From contig DATEJK010000107.1 in NCBI GenBank assembly GCA_035278025.1, forward strand, positions 27,636-91,635: a DNA stretch of 64,000 bases, written 5' to 3'. The position numbers and the translations under genes were made by a program. Origin of the DNA: JAICWP01 sp035278025. GTDB taxonomy: Bacteria > Acidobacteriota > Terriglobia > Terriglobales > Acidobacteriaceae. The notes beneath the pieces are model-generated. The model was given only the letters and a program-made list of their open reading frames with translations, was not told the origin of the DNA and searched no databases. How positions within the stretch are numbered: the first letter of the stretch is position 1; each line of letters opens with the position of its first letter. This document shows, piece by piece, positions 42,138 through 49,999 of this stretch.

Positions 42138-42536
42138 ATGGAGACTTCCCGTCAGCCGGCCACGGCATCATCTTCCCCAAACGAGGAATCGGCATCAGCC
42201 AAGCGACAGCGCTGGACGATCAAGCAGAAGCGGCAGATCGTCGAGCAAACTCTGCTCCCAGGAGCTTCTGTCGCGCGAGTAGCACGTTCCCATGGGGTGA
42301 ACGCTAACCAGGTGTTCTATTGGCGCAAGCAGCATCTTGCTGGCCGGCTGGGCAACAGTAGTCCCGCGATTAAGCTGTTGCCGGTGACCGTGGACCCGTC
42401 TCCGAGTGCAGCGGCGGTCGCCGAACGAGCTTTGCCGGGCGCGATTCATATCAAGCTGAATCAGGCGCAGATTCGCATCGAGGGCAACGCCGATCCCATC
42501 CTGGTGCGGATGGTGCTGGATGCACTACGCGGATGA
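42138..42536 (+). CDS. tnpA: IS66 accessory protein TnpA
   Basis: The 132-residue protein carries the transposase-8-like helix-turn-helix of IS66 OrfA: WTIKQKRQIVEQTLLPGASV and ARVARSHGVNANQVFYWRKQ, with the conserved YWRK end of the recognition helix. It probably binds the element ends. ATG 42138 has GGAG upstream and is preferred to GTG 42102. Its stop overlaps the tnpB start (ATGA), giving translational coupling. Confidence 0.92.
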   Translation: METSRQPATASSSPNEESASAKRQRWTIKQKRQIVEQTLLPGASVARVARSHGVNANQVFYWRKQHLAGRLGNSSPAIKLLPVTVDPSPSAAAVAERALPGAIHIKLNQAQIRIEGNADPILVRMVLDALRG

Positions 42537-42874
42537 TTCCCACGGGCACACGTATCTGGATCGTGGCCGGCGTGACCGACCTGCGGCGCGGTTTTGTGGG
42601 TCTCAGCGCGCAGGTGCAGACGGCGCTTGAGGAGAACCCATTTTCCGGCCAGGTATTCGTTTTTCGCGGCCGTCGTGGCGACCTGATCAAACTGCTTTGG
42701 TTCGACGGAGACGGGCTCTGCCTGTTTGCCAAGCGGCTGGAACGCGGAAGATTCGTGTGGCCACAGGCGACGGGTGGCACGGTCTCGCTGACACGGGCGC
42801 AGTTGTCGATGCTGCTCGAGGGGATCGACTGGCGGCATCCGCAGCGCAGCTGGCAACCGCAAGCCATGGTGTAG
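42533..42874 (+). CDS. tnpB: IS66 accessory protein TnpB
   Basis: The 113-residue protein has the IS66 Orf2 signature: IPTGTRIWIVAGVTDLRRGF, then FRGRRGDLIKLLWFDGDGLC and LFAKRLERGRFVWP. This protein is required for IS66 transposition, although its biochemical role is unclear. It starts at the ATG overlapping the tnpA stop, and is complete in length. Confidence 0.95.
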   Translation: MIPTGTRIWIVAGVTDLRRGFVGLSAQVQTALEENPFSGQVFVFRGRRGDLIKLLWFDGDGLCLFAKRLERGRFVWPQATGGTVSLTRAQLSMLLEGIDWRHPQRSWQPQAMV

Positions 42875-42948
42875 AGGGAGATTCGTTTTGCACATTTTTT
42901 TGTGCGTAGCAGGGATCGGCGGATGCGAGTTCGTGCCATACTCCGCGC

Positions 42949-44517
42949 ATGTTGGCGCCCACCCTACCCGATCTCAACCGACTCGACCGAGAAGCCCTGC
43001 TGAAGCTGCTCCTGGCCGAGCACGACGAGCGCCTGGCCATTCACCAGCGCCTGCTGGCGCGGGAAACCGAGGTCGAGCACCTCAAGCTGCTGCTCGCGAA
43101 GTTACGGCGCATGCAGTTTGGCCGCCGCTCAGAGAAGATCGCACGGCAGATCGAGCAGCTGGAACTTCGGCTGGAAGATCTCGAGTCGAAACGGGCGGAG
43201 GCAGCCAAACCAGCTGAGACTCAGCCTGCACCCAATGCCGAGGAGCCTAACCTTGTTATAGGGGCAAAGCCGGCGCGGCGTCCGCTGCCTGCCCACCTGC
43301 CCCGGAAGACCAATCGGTATGAACCTGCCGAGAGTGTCTGTCCGGGTTGCGGGGGCACGCTGCGGCTGCTCGGGGAAGATGTTTCCGAGATGCTGGAGTA
43401 TGTGCCGGCTCAGTTCCAGGTGATCCGCCAGGTGCGTCCCAAGCTGTGCTGCACGAGCTGCGAGCGCATCGTGCAGGCACCGGCGCCGTCGCGCCCCATC
43501 GAGCGCGGCCTGGCTGGACCGGGGCTGCTGGCGCATGTTCTTGTCTCGAAGTACGCTGACCACCTCCCGCTCTACCGCCAGTCGGAGATCTACGCTCGAC
43601 AGGGCGTGGAACTGGAACGCTCGACGCTGGCCGACTGGGTGGGCGGAGCAAGTCACCTGCTCGCACCCCTGGTCGAAGCGCTGCGGCACTATGTCTTCGA
43701 TGGTGGCAAGCTGCACGCCGACGACACGCCGGTGCCGGTACTGGCTCCGGGCATGGGCAAGACCAAGACCGGTCGGTTGTGGACCTACGTTCGTGACGAT
43801 CGCCCAGCAGGTGACACGGCGGCTCCTGCGGTCTGGTTTGCTTACTCGCCCGATCGCAAGGGCGAACATCCGCAGCAGCATCTGCGAGACTTCCGCGGCA
43901 CCTTGCAAGCGGATGCTTACGCAGGCTTCAATCAACTTTATGAGGATGGTCGCATCCGGGAAGCGGCCTGCTGGGCGCACGTGCGGCGCAAGTTCTATGA
44001 CCTCACCCTGGCCCAGCACTCCCCGATTGCCGCTGAGGCCCTTGAGCGCATCGCCGGCTTGTACGCCATCGAGAGCGAGATCCGCGGCCACCCGCCCGAG
44101 GAGCGGATGCAGGTCCGGCAGGCGCGTGCCCGCCCGCTGCTGGAATCGTTGCGCGCTTGGCTGGAGTCGTCGTTAGAAAAGCTATCGCGAAAGTCAGACA
44201 CCACCGCCGCCGTCCGCTACACGCTGGGGCTGTGGGATGCCCTGGTGCGCTACTGCAACGATGGCCATCTGGAGATCGACAACAACAGCGCCGAGAGAGC
44301 ATTGCGTGCCGTCGCCGTAGGCCGAAAGAACTACCTGTTCGCTGGCTCCGATGCCGGGGGAGAGCGAGCCGCGACCGTTTACAGCCTGATCGGCAGCGCC
44401 AAGCTCAACGACCTCGATCCCGAAGCTTACTTGCGGGAGGTGCTAACGCGCATTGCTGATCATCCCATCAACCGCATCGAGGAGCTGCTGCCCTGGAACA
44501 TCTCCTATAACGGCTAA
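42949..44517 (+). CDS. tnpC: IS66 transposase TnpC
   Basis: The 522-residue DDE transposase has an N-terminal leucine-zipper region (LLARETEVEHLKLLLAKLRR), a zinc-binding unit (VCPGCGGTLRLLGED ... CCTSCERIV), and the catalytic core. The core shows the first aspartate in LHADDTPVPVL, the second in LQADAYAGFNQLY, and the glutamate in DNNSAERALRAVAVGRKN. The C-terminus ends EELLPWNI, typical of the family. ATG 42949 lies 75 bp after tnpB. The stop codon is inside the hairpin at the element's right end. Confidence 0.96.
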   Translation: MLAPTLPDLNRLDREALLKLLLAEHDERLAIHQRLLARETEVEHLKLLLAKLRRMQFGRRSEKIARQIEQLELRLEDLESKRAEAAKPAETQPAPNAEEPNLVIGAKPARRPLPAHLPRKTNRYEPAESVCPGCGGTLRLLGEDVSEMLEYVPAQFQVIRQVRPKLCCTSCERIVQAPAPSRPIERGLAGPGLLAHVLVSKYADHLPLYRQSEIYARQGVELERSTLADWVGGASHLLAPLVEALRHYVFDGGKLHADDTPVPVLAPGMGKTKTGRLWTYVRDDRPAGDTAAPAVWFAYSPDRKGEHPQQHLRDFRGTLQADAYAGFNQLYEDGRIREAACWAHVRRKFYDLTLAQHSPIAAEALERIAGLYAIESEIRGHPPEERMQVRQARARPLLESLRAWLESSLEKLSRKSDTTAAVRYTLGLWDALVRYCNDGHLEIDNNSAERALRAVAVGRKNYLFAGSDAGGERAATVYSLIGSAKLNDLDPEAYLREVLTRIADHPINRIEELLPWNISYNG

Positions 44518-44548
44518 GTGTCCACTTAACTTTTTAGTGGACACTTAG
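44514..44548. terminator. Perfect 13-bp hairpin at the tnpC stop
   Basis: Arms CTAAGTGTCCACT (44514-44526) and its exact complement (44536-44548) enclose TAACTTTTT. The tnpC stop TAA lies in the left arm and the right arm abuts the right inverted repeat. It may stop transcription in or out of the element; there is no T tract after it, so the terminator role is tentative. Confidence 0.5.
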
Positions 44549-44578
44549 GTGTCAAGACGGTCTCGCCCGAACGCTTAC
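44548..44578 (-). repeat. IS66 right terminal inverted repeat
   Basis: On the minus strand it begins GTAAGCGTTCGGGCGAGACC and ends TTGACACC, mirroring the left end. Confidence 0.93.
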
Positions 44579-44586
44579 CCAGCGGG
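44579..44586. repeat. Target-site duplication, right copy
   Basis: CCAGCGGG, identical to the copy at 42039-42046. Confidence 0.95.
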
Positions 44587-44724
44587 CGAGACTCTTTACA
44601 TGTCTACCAGCGCGTCGGTGCTCCGGGTTCTGGAACAGGGCAAATCGCTGACGGCTGTTTGGGTGGACTTCACCGTGGCACGACATCTTCGCAAGCACCG
44701 TGCAAGCCCTTGGGCAGATAGGAA

Positions 44725-44937
44725 TCAGGGACGCTGCTGCTGATTGGCCGATGAAACCAGCATGGTTTCGTGATGTGCCGAAACAGAGTGCTCATTGACC
44801 GCGGTCGCGGCTTGCGTTCGGAGGTTGCCGTCCTTGCTCTGGAAGTCAAGAGTGGTGACGCGATATTCGCACTGTTCGCACTTGAACGCGATACCGCCTT
44901 CGATCCGTTTGATTGTGTAACGTCTCGCAATTTTCAT
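44725..44937 (-). CDS. Small zinc-ribbon-like protein
   Basis: From ATG 44937 (AAGGT upstream) the 70-residue product reads MKIARRYTIKRIEGGIAFKC, EQCEYRVTTLDFQSKDGNLR and ends with a histidine-containing stretch (NEHSVSAHHE). One CxxC pair and the histidines H-S-x-S-x-H-H could bind zinc in a C2H2-like way. The frame is open upstream to 45171, but that text is not protein-like and has no ribosome-binding site. The family is unknown; similar one-finger proteins occur at 58056, 58723 and 58956. The gap 44938-45292 has no gene and includes the leader of the cold-shock gene. Confidence 0.6.
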   Translation of the reverse strand: MKIARRYTIKRIEGGIAFKCEQCEYRVTTLDFQSKDGNLRTQAATAVNEHSVSAHHETMLVSSANQQQRP

Positions 44938-45292
44938 TGATTTACCTTGAGATCCAGGCTGCCGAGCATCATGCGAACACTTCCTTACGTAACTTTTGCA
45001 GTCTTCAATGTGCATTTTGAAGCTCCAGAGTGACAAAAACCACGTAACCGAAGTCCAATGCAACCAGAACCGGCAGAGGTGTAACGTCCCAAACCCTCTC
45101 CTTTTCGGCGCTTGAGGCGCCAGCACAGCCGTCATCAACTTGCCAATTCTTAACCCTGCGAGTAGCATCAAGCCAGTGCATCTAGACCGAATCGGTCGTA
45201 AGCAGCTCTTGCCTAATCAGCCAGTAACCTGCCGTTAGTACCTCCGAATCTCTCTCCAGCACAAATCGATTGAAAGGAACACCAGCAACATC

Positions 45293-45493
45293 ATGGAACA
45301 AGGAACAGTAAAGTGGTTTAACGACGCCAAAGGCTATGGCTTTATCAGCCGCCAGTCGGGCGAGGACGTTTTCGTGCATTTTTCGGCGATCCAAGCGGGT
45401 GGGTTTAAGAGTCTGCAAGAAGGCCAGTCAGTGGAATTCGAAGTCACCAAAGGCCCCAAAGGGTGGCAAGCGGAAAACGTTCGCCCACTTTAG
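45293..45493 (+). CDS. Cold-shock domain protein (CspA family)
   Basis: The 66-residue OB-fold protein contains RNP1 KGYGFISR and RNP2 DVFVHFSAI, preceded by GTVKWFNDA, as in CspA. It binds single-stranded RNA or DNA and melts secondary structure. The nearest purine-rich element (AAAGGAA) is about 14 bases before the ATG, so translation may depend on leader structure, as for other csp mRNAs. A strong hairpin follows 12 bp after the stop and separates it from an RRM gene in the same direction. Confidence 0.95.
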   Translation: MEQGTVKWFNDAKGYGFISRQSGEDVFVHFSAIQAGGFKSLQEGQSVEFEVTKGPKGWQAENVRPL

Positions 45494-45504
45494 TGACAGC
45501 TTGC

Positions 45505-45532
45505 GAAAGGCGGCCGAACTGCGCCGCCTTTC
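45505..45532 (+). terminator. Ten-bp hairpin between cold-shock and RRM genes
   Basis: Arms GAAAGGCGGC and GCCGCCTTTC are perfectly complementary, with loop CGAACTGC, followed by CTTTGCCT. The T tract is weak, so it may end the csp message or only attenuate it; the RRM gene starts 28 bp beyond. Confidence 0.65.
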
Positions 45533-45559
45533 CTTTGCCTCATGAAAAAGGTCAAGCCA

Positions 45560-45865
45560 GTGACTAACATCTTTGTCGGCAACCTGGAGTCTTCCGTAAC
45601 CGAAGGGCAGCTCAGGACGATTTTCGGTACTTATGGGGCGGTTGAGACGGTCACGATTGTCAAAGACAGAGACACCGGCCAAGGGCGCGGTTTCGCTTTC
45701 GTGGAGATGGCAAATGCCGAGGAGGCTGAGAAGGCTGTTCAATCTGTGAACGGCCTGTTCCTGAACCAGCGCCCATTGAGAGTCAATGAGGCGCGCCCCA
45801 AACCTGAGGACAGCCGCAAGAATCACGCCGGCCGGGGCCGGGACCATCGACGGCATCGTTTTTAG
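45560..45865 (+). CDS. RRM-type RNA-binding protein (copy 1)
   Basis: The 101-residue protein is one RNA-recognition motif plus a basic tail. RNP2 is IFVGNL and RNP1 is GRGFAFVEM; the linking helix reads VTEGQLRTIFGTYGAVETVT. The tail (SRKNHAGRGRDHRRHRF) is arginine-rich. GTG 45560 is preferred because AAGGT stands seven bases upstream and the resulting MTNIFVGNL equals the start of the copy at 55831; ATG 45542 has no ribosome-binding site and abuts the hairpin. Bacterial RRM proteins of this type are often cold-induced, which fits the csp neighbour. The gap 45866-46245 holds no gene I can support. Confidence 0.9.
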   Translation: MTNIFVGNLESSVTEGQLRTIFGTYGAVETVTIVKDRDTGQGRGFAFVEMANAEEAEKAVQSVNGLFLNQRPLRVNEARPKPEDSRKNHAGRGRDHRRHRF

Positions 45866-46245
45866 CCGTGGGCGGGCGAGCGGCGAGATCTTCGAATTTT
45901 CGCCTGTTTCGCTTCAACCGATGCCAGGAAGTTAGCAACTCTCTGCCTACATTGAGGTTGCGTTTCGAGCGGCTCCTATTCCGCAATGCAGTTTCGTTCC
46001 ATCGGTCATATTGTCGAATTATGCAGCAACATGGTTCACAGCGCGTATACTGAAACTACCGCTTGACCACGAAGACACATCGCGGCCCTTCTCCCTGCGC
46101 CTTCGCGATTGAGAGGCTTGGCCTCGCGTAAGGCACTCAGGCGCCCAACGAGTCTGATGTTTCATGACATGACGCAGCAGTGCGTCGCAGGAATAGGGTG
46201 TGCCCATGCATCCTGCTCCAAGCCTGGTAAGAGGAGGCTATGGCG

Positions 46246-46596
46246 ATGTTCACTAAAGTTACGAAAGTTGTCGCGGCAGTGGCATTACTGCTTGGACTTT
46301 TCTCGCACTCAGCTGCCGATTATCGCTGGTTGATTTTCACCGTGGTCTGGATGGCAGCGCTGGTGGTTCTGGCCCAGGCGTTCTATCGCAGCAATTACTT
46401 CTGGGCTGCCCTATTTCTCCTAATCGCTTGCTTGTTCAACCCTATTCGGCCGATCGCGCTTCCGGCCAGCATGGGCCTTCTGTCGGAGATGGCGGCCGCA
46501 ATCCTGTTCATGATAGCGTTGGCCGTTTTGAGATCGAAGCCACGGCTGTCCATTGCCTCGATAACTGCTCCCGGAGCAGGAAGCGAGTCCTTATGA
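46246..46596 (+). CDS. Small four-helix membrane protein
   Basis: From ATG 46246 (GAGGAGG eight bases upstream) the 116-residue product has four hydrophobic segments: VVAAVALLLGLFS, WLIFTVVWMAALVVLAQAFY, YFWAALFLLIACLFNPIRP and EMAAAILFMIALAVL. The NPIRPIALP loop between helices three and four is distinctive. I cannot name the family. Its stop overlaps the start of the receiver-domain gene by four bases, so the two proteins are made together. Confidence 0.7.
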   Translation: MFTKVTKVVAAVALLLGLFSHSAADYRWLIFTVVWMAALVVLAQAFYRSNYFWAALFLLIACLFNPIRPIALPASMGLLSEMAAAILFMIALAVLRSKPRLSIASITAPGAGSESL

Positions 46597-47255
46597 ATCA
46601 ACCCTTAGCTCCTCCCGCCCGCAACAAACGCATTCTTCTGGTCGTCAGCGACGATGTCCGACGCGACTTGCGGGCTCGGGTGCTGCGGAAGTTGGGAGCA
46701 GACGTGGAGTGCGCTGCGGACATCAGCGAAGCACGCTCGCTGTGGCGAGCGGACTCCTACAATCTTGTTCTTCTCGACGTCAACCGTGATGCGCGCAACG
46801 CGGAAGAATTTTGCGCCGATATCAAAGCCGCCAAACCGCCGCAGGCGCTCGCTTTCCTGGTAGGCAAGCCTGACTACATCGCCGCTTTCCCCCGTGTAGA
46901 TGGGGTTTCCGAGGCTGGCGACAGCAACGGCCAGGGCGCTTGGGGCCATGTGGTGGCCTCATTGTTCGCTAGTGCTTGCCAAGGCCTTTCACGTCGGTGG
47001 GGCTTTCAAGAAGCTGCATGGCGGATTGCGGCCGCGCGTTCTATGAAAGATCCTACTCGCAACCAGCCCCGCGGTTACGCCAAAGTGCCGGCCCGCGCTC
47101 ACGCAAAACCGTCGGTTCCGTCCTGGGCCGAGGCCATCGCTCAGCATTCGATTGTCGCTTCTAGTACTGCGCCCGTCGTATCGGTGCCATCCCTAGTGGG
47201 CAGTGAGACCGTAGTACCAGCAGAACCTGATCTACATCTGGAGACAATAGAATGA
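46593..47255 (+). CDS. Receiver-domain protein with disordered tail
   Basis: The 220-residue protein starts MNQPLAPPARNKRILLVVSD; residues 13-125 are a response-regulator receiver: acidic pair SDD, phospho-acceptor aspartate in YNLVLLDVNRD, and the conserved lysine in AFLVGKPDY. The second half (residues 130-220) is low in hydrophobics and rich in alanine, proline and serine, with no DNA-binding motif. It is coupled by ATGA overlaps to the membrane protein before it and to the RRM reading frame after it. A cognate kinase is not adjacent. Confidence 0.75.
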   Translation: MNQPLAPPARNKRILLVVSDDVRRDLRARVLRKLGADVECAADISEARSLWRADSYNLVLLDVNRDARNAEEFCADIKAAKPPQALAFLVGKPDYIAAFPRVDGVSEAGDSNGQGAWGHVVASLFASACQGLSRRWGFQEAAWRIAAARSMKDPTRNQPRGYAKVPARAHAKPSVPSWAEAIAQHSIVASSTAPVVSVPSLVGSETVVPAEPDLHLETIE

Positions 47256-47594
47256 AGAACCTTTTTTGTCGGCAACTTGCCCCACAGTGCGACAGAAGAG
47301 GAGCTACGTGCGTTGTTTGGTTCGCACGCCAACGCAGAGAAAGTCAGTTTGGTAACCGACCGCGAAACTGGCCGTTCGCACGGCCTCGCGTTCGTGGAAA
47401 TGAGCGATGCCGGCGAGGCCGACAAGGCGATAGCCGTTCTGGACGGCACCCAACTGGGCGGGCGAGCGTTGAAAGTGAACAAGGCTCGTCCCAAATTGGA
47501 GCGCAGCTTTGGAAGCCGGGGCGGCTGCTCGCATGGTTCCGGACGCGATGATTCCCGCGGCCACGCTCGTCAGCCGCGCGAATCTCGCTGGTAA
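47252..47594 (+). pseudogene. RRM-type RNA-binding protein (copy 2), frameshifted in a T run
   Basis: The start ATGAAGAACC overlaps the preceding stop by four bases, but six T's at 47262-47267 throw the frame. With five T's it would read MKNLFVGNLPHSATEEELRA, exactly the RRM opening. The rest continues in the other frame: RNP1 HGLAFVEM, GRALKVNKARPKLERSFGSR and an arginine/glycine tail to 47594. This is either a sequencing or assembly error in a homopolymer, a phase-variable slip site, or a true mutation. Apart from one base the gene of about 113 codons is complete. Confidence 0.85.
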
Positions 47595-47661
47595 CTCGGT
47601 GCTATACCTACAACGTCTATAGGCTGCTGGCTGACGCGGCGTGTTTTTTGGGGAGGAGTGT

Positions 47662-47964
47662 TTGCCGGGTCGAGGCCGCTCAACTTTTAACAAGCGTCGG
47701 AAAAAGATCTCGCGGCAAGAAAAGCGGCGGGAGAAAGCTGCCCGGAAGCAGCAACGTAGGCTGGAAAAGCAGGCGGCATCCCTGGAAGTACTGCAGATTC
47801 AAGAACTCCAGACTCGCCCGACGCCGAGTTATCCCGCTCACCGAGCGAATTCGAATCTCATCTCGACCTTTCCCAGAGAAAGCAGTAGCACACGAAAAAC
47901 ATCGGACACGGTTTGTCGGCTGCGCGATGAGGGGCAACCTGACGCGCAAGCCCGCTGTGGATAA
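47662..47964 (+). CDS. Small lysine/arginine-rich protein
   Basis: TTG 47662 is preceded by GGGGAGGAG at the right distance. The 100-residue product begins MPGRGRSTFNKRRKKISRQE, continues KRREKAARKQQRRLEKQAAS and then loses its strong charge. The N-terminal half is a highly basic helix of the 'KRxKExxRQEKxxEKAARR' kind seen in small proteins of Acidobacteriota; function unknown. The second half may be read out of frame, since its composition changes abruptly after residue 40. It converges with the gene at 47990, with a shared inverted repeat between. Confidence 0.5.
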   Translation: MPGRGRSTFNKRRKKISRQEKRREKAARKQQRRLEKQAASLEVLQIQELQTRPTPSYPAHRANSNLISTFPRESSSTRKTSDTVCRLRDEGQPDAQARCG

Positions 47965-47991
47965 CGTGATCTCCAGGGTTTCCACGTTATC
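47960..47991. terminator. Inverted repeat between convergent stops
   Basis: Arms GATAACGTG (47960-47968) and its complement (47983-47991) overlap the stop codons of both convergent genes. A bidirectional terminator is possible, but no T tract follows on either strand. Confidence 0.4.
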
Positions 47992-48226
47992 ACTGTTCGG
48001 GTAAGCCCCATTCACTCAGGCGCCAAGCGCGCAATAATTTCTCAGGCACAAACTTTTGACGCCAATTCTTCTCCACCCACTCGCGGAGCTGTAGTGAACT
48101 CGCGTACTGCTCGGGATTGAGCTTCAATCGCTTGACAACTTGTTCAAATTCGGATGGAACTGGGGGAAAGGAGTCCTCCCCTTGATGTCCCTGCGTCCAG
48201 CCAGGGTTACCTCGGTGTTTCCGCAT
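47990..48226 (-). CDS. Hypothetical protein
   Basis: The 78-residue product has a helical, charged composition: PSEFEQVVKRLKLNPEQYAS, SLQLREWVEKNWRQKFVPEK and LLRAWRLSEWGLPEQ. The distribution of tryptophan, leucine and lysine looks like a folded helical domain. No family is recognised, and no strong ribosome-binding site is seen before ATG 48226. The 417 bp that follow (48227-48643) contain only a broken gene fragment. Confidence 0.5.
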   Translation of the reverse strand: MRKHRGNPGWTQGHQGEDSFPPVPSEFEQVVKRLKLNPEQYASSLQLREWVEKNWRQKFVPEKLLRAWRLSEWGLPEQ

Positions 48227-48387
48227 AGCGCAATTAGACCATGAAATGATGGATCGTACTCATGGTGAATTGTGCCTCGGTGCACTGTACCCGTTCACCT
48301 CGGCGGTGTCGGTGCAGGCTATGCCCTTGTGATGTTCGTGGCTCGTGTTGAAGCATTTGCATTGTGGTTGTGTGGCCGCGATACTCA

Positions 48388-48557
48388 ACTCTCCCCGGGC
48401 CTCTCCGTCAGCTTCGCCACAAGATAGTCCACGAGCTGTTCGACACTCATTCCGGCCTGTAGCAGCGTAATGAGGTCATGCACGCCTCGCCTTGCCACTT
48501 CGCCCGCCCTTAATCATGTTCTCGGGCCGTCGCCTTGAACACCTGTTCATATTCCAT
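48388..48557 (-). pseudogene. Fragment of a small hypothetical gene, frames broken
   Basis: On the minus strand MEYEQVFKATAREHD runs into a stop, and in another frame protein-like text continues: EVARRGVHDLITLLQAGMSV, EQLVDYLVAKLTERPGES and stop. Together they look like a single small helical protein of about 55 residues interrupted by an indel. No family is recognised. Confidence 0.35.
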
Positions 48558-48643
48558 GCAGCTATTCTACGTGCTGCGGCGGAACAGGTTTTTCACAGTC
48601 CACGCCGTGTTTGGTCTTTAATGTTGAGGCTTCGATATAACCC

Positions 48644-48847
48644 TCATGCCGCCTGTGCCTCTTGCATTCTCGGGTCAGCAATGACGAAATGAGTGTCAAT
48701 GAACCGGTCGTAGTTGGCACTGTGCTGCCGCCGTTCACTGCGGTCGGCGTAAACCCAATACACCTTGTCATCCTCGATGCGAGTAATAGTTTTGCGAATA
48801 CCAGCTCCATCCTTCACGACAATCCCTGCCTGCAGATAATCGAACAT
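48644..48847 (-). CDS. Small hypothetical protein
   Basis: ATG 48847 follows AGGAGG with seven bases of spacing, so the longer frame to 48907 is rejected. The 67-residue product reads MFDYLQAGIVVKDGAGIRKT, ITRIEDDKVYWVYADRSERR and ends with HFVIADPRMQEAQAA. The strand-rich middle could be a small SH3- or Tudor-like barrel (VYWVYAD). The function is unknown. It lies after the histidine kinase gene on the same strand, separated from it by 80 bp. Confidence 0.6.
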   Translation of the reverse strand: MFDYLQAGIVVKDGAGIRKTITRIEDDKVYWVYADRSERRQHSANYDRFIDTHFVIADPRMQEAQAA

Positions 48848-48926
48848 CGAGTGCCTCCTAAATTTAGTGGCGAAATATGGCTTGACCCAACCTGCTTGCC
48901 TCAACACGAGCGACTTTTCAAAAGGC

Positions 48927-49646
48927 TTAAGCCGCAGGCAAAAACAAATTGAATACAGTGCCGTGTCGGCCCGGCAGGGTGCTACTCCTGACCCGCAGTA
49001 GCCCTTCGTGGTTTTGAACGGTCGTTTTTACTTGTGACAATCCCATACCATGACCACCGGATTTGGTAGTGAATCGCCGCTGAAAAAGCTGCGCCATCAT
49101 GCTGTTTGATATCCCGCAGCCGTTGTCTGCCACAGTGACCCGCACGCCACGCCTCTGCTGGCCGCGCCACTCCCGCCCCGCGCACACCTTGGTATGAATC
49201 GTTCCACCTTCGGGCATGGCCTCCACCGCATTCAGCAAAAGATTGGAAAAAGCTTGGCGCAGCTGCCCAGCGTAGACGCGGATGTTGTCGGGGCACGAGG
49301 AGCGGGTCTTGACCACAACGCCCGACGACTGAAGCCGCTCTTTAAAGAAATCGAGCACCGAAGCCAGCAATTCTCCTACGTTAGTTCTTTCTGGCATGGC
49401 AAGAACTTCATGCTTACCGAGCGATTCGCGTGCGATTTGCGAAACTCGGCGGACTTCCTCTTCAGCCAAGGCCAGGTGCTGTCGTCCCTTCTCGGTGAGC
49501 GGTTCAGATTCGAGAAGGTAGAGCAGCTCTAGGAGAGAATCGAGCGGGTTGTTGATCTCGTGGGCAGCCGAAGCCGAGAGACCATCCCTGTTCGGTGGTC
49601 TCGCTCTCGATTCCAGCCGTTCGTCTGCTCTGGCACTCTCGGACAT
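48927..49646 (-). CDS. Orphan cytoplasmic sensor histidine kinase
   Basis: The 239-residue kinase has the H-box SASAAHEINNPLDSLLELLY near residue 27, N-box LRQAFSNLLLNAVEAMPEGG, G1 box VTVADNGCGISNSMMAQLFQ, and FTTKSGGHGMGLSQVKTTVQ, ending GTVFNLFLPAA. No sensor domain or membrane helix is present. ATG 49646 has AGGTG upstream; ATG 49691 does not. It resembles the kinase at 39851 and the fragment at 59221. The defective response-regulator gene at 50000 lies upstream on the same strand and may have been its partner. The gap 49647-49999 has no supported gene. Confidence 0.82.
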   Translation of the reverse strand: MSESARADERLESRARPPNRDGLSASAAHEINNPLDSLLELLYLLESEPLTEKGRQHLALAEEEVRRVSQIARESLGKHEVLAMPERTNVGELLASVLDFFKERLQSSGVVVKTRSSCPDNIRVYAGQLRQAFSNLLLNAVEAMPEGGTIHTKVCAGREWRGQQRRGVRVTVADNGCGISNSMMAQLFQRRFTTKSGGHGMGLSQVKTTVQNHEGLLRVRSSTLPGRHGTVFNLFLPAA

Positions 49647-49999
49647 CGTAAACACCTGGACGGCTTTAGCTTGCTGTTTGATGCCAGACATCTGGACGAG
49701 GCAGCCCCGGTAAGGTGCTCACAACGCTCGAATTTGAGAGGTACTTGGGAAAATCACCCTAACAAGGGTAGCTGAACATTGCGCCAGCTGCTCCCGCAGT
49801 ATGTCTGGTAATGATACGTAGCACTGTGGGAGATGATGCCGTGGCCGGCTGGCCGGACGTGTCCGTCACGCCACGCCTTGCCATCCCATCTGCCCAGGCA
49901 TTCTGGGACATTAAAGAAGCCCGTCCCACCGAACAGTTGTAGGTTTTGGAGTGCCGATCCATTAGCGAGAATCCACTATTCGGCAAGATTCGACCGTTT

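Larger units (their letters stand above)
42047..44578 (+). mobile_element. Complete IS66-family insertion sequence (2532 bp)
   Basis: The element is bounded by imperfect 31-bp inverted repeats (42047-42077 and 44548-44578) that both begin GTAAGCG on their outward reading and share GAGACCGT and GACACC. It is flanked by a perfect 8-bp duplication CCAGCGGG and contains the three genes of a full IS66 (tnpA, tnpB, tnpC) in one direction, all open. Everything needed for transposition is present. The perfect duplication indicates a recent insertion. Confidence 0.96.

Noticed and set aside
44600..44743. 47-codon frame just right of IS66 (MSTSASVLRVLEQGK)
   Set aside because: No ribosome-binding site, no family, and its end overlaps the better supported gene at 44725.
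49759..49986. 75-codon minus-strand frame between the broken regulator and kinase
   Set aside because: No ribosome-binding site and an unnatural composition; taken as non-coding.
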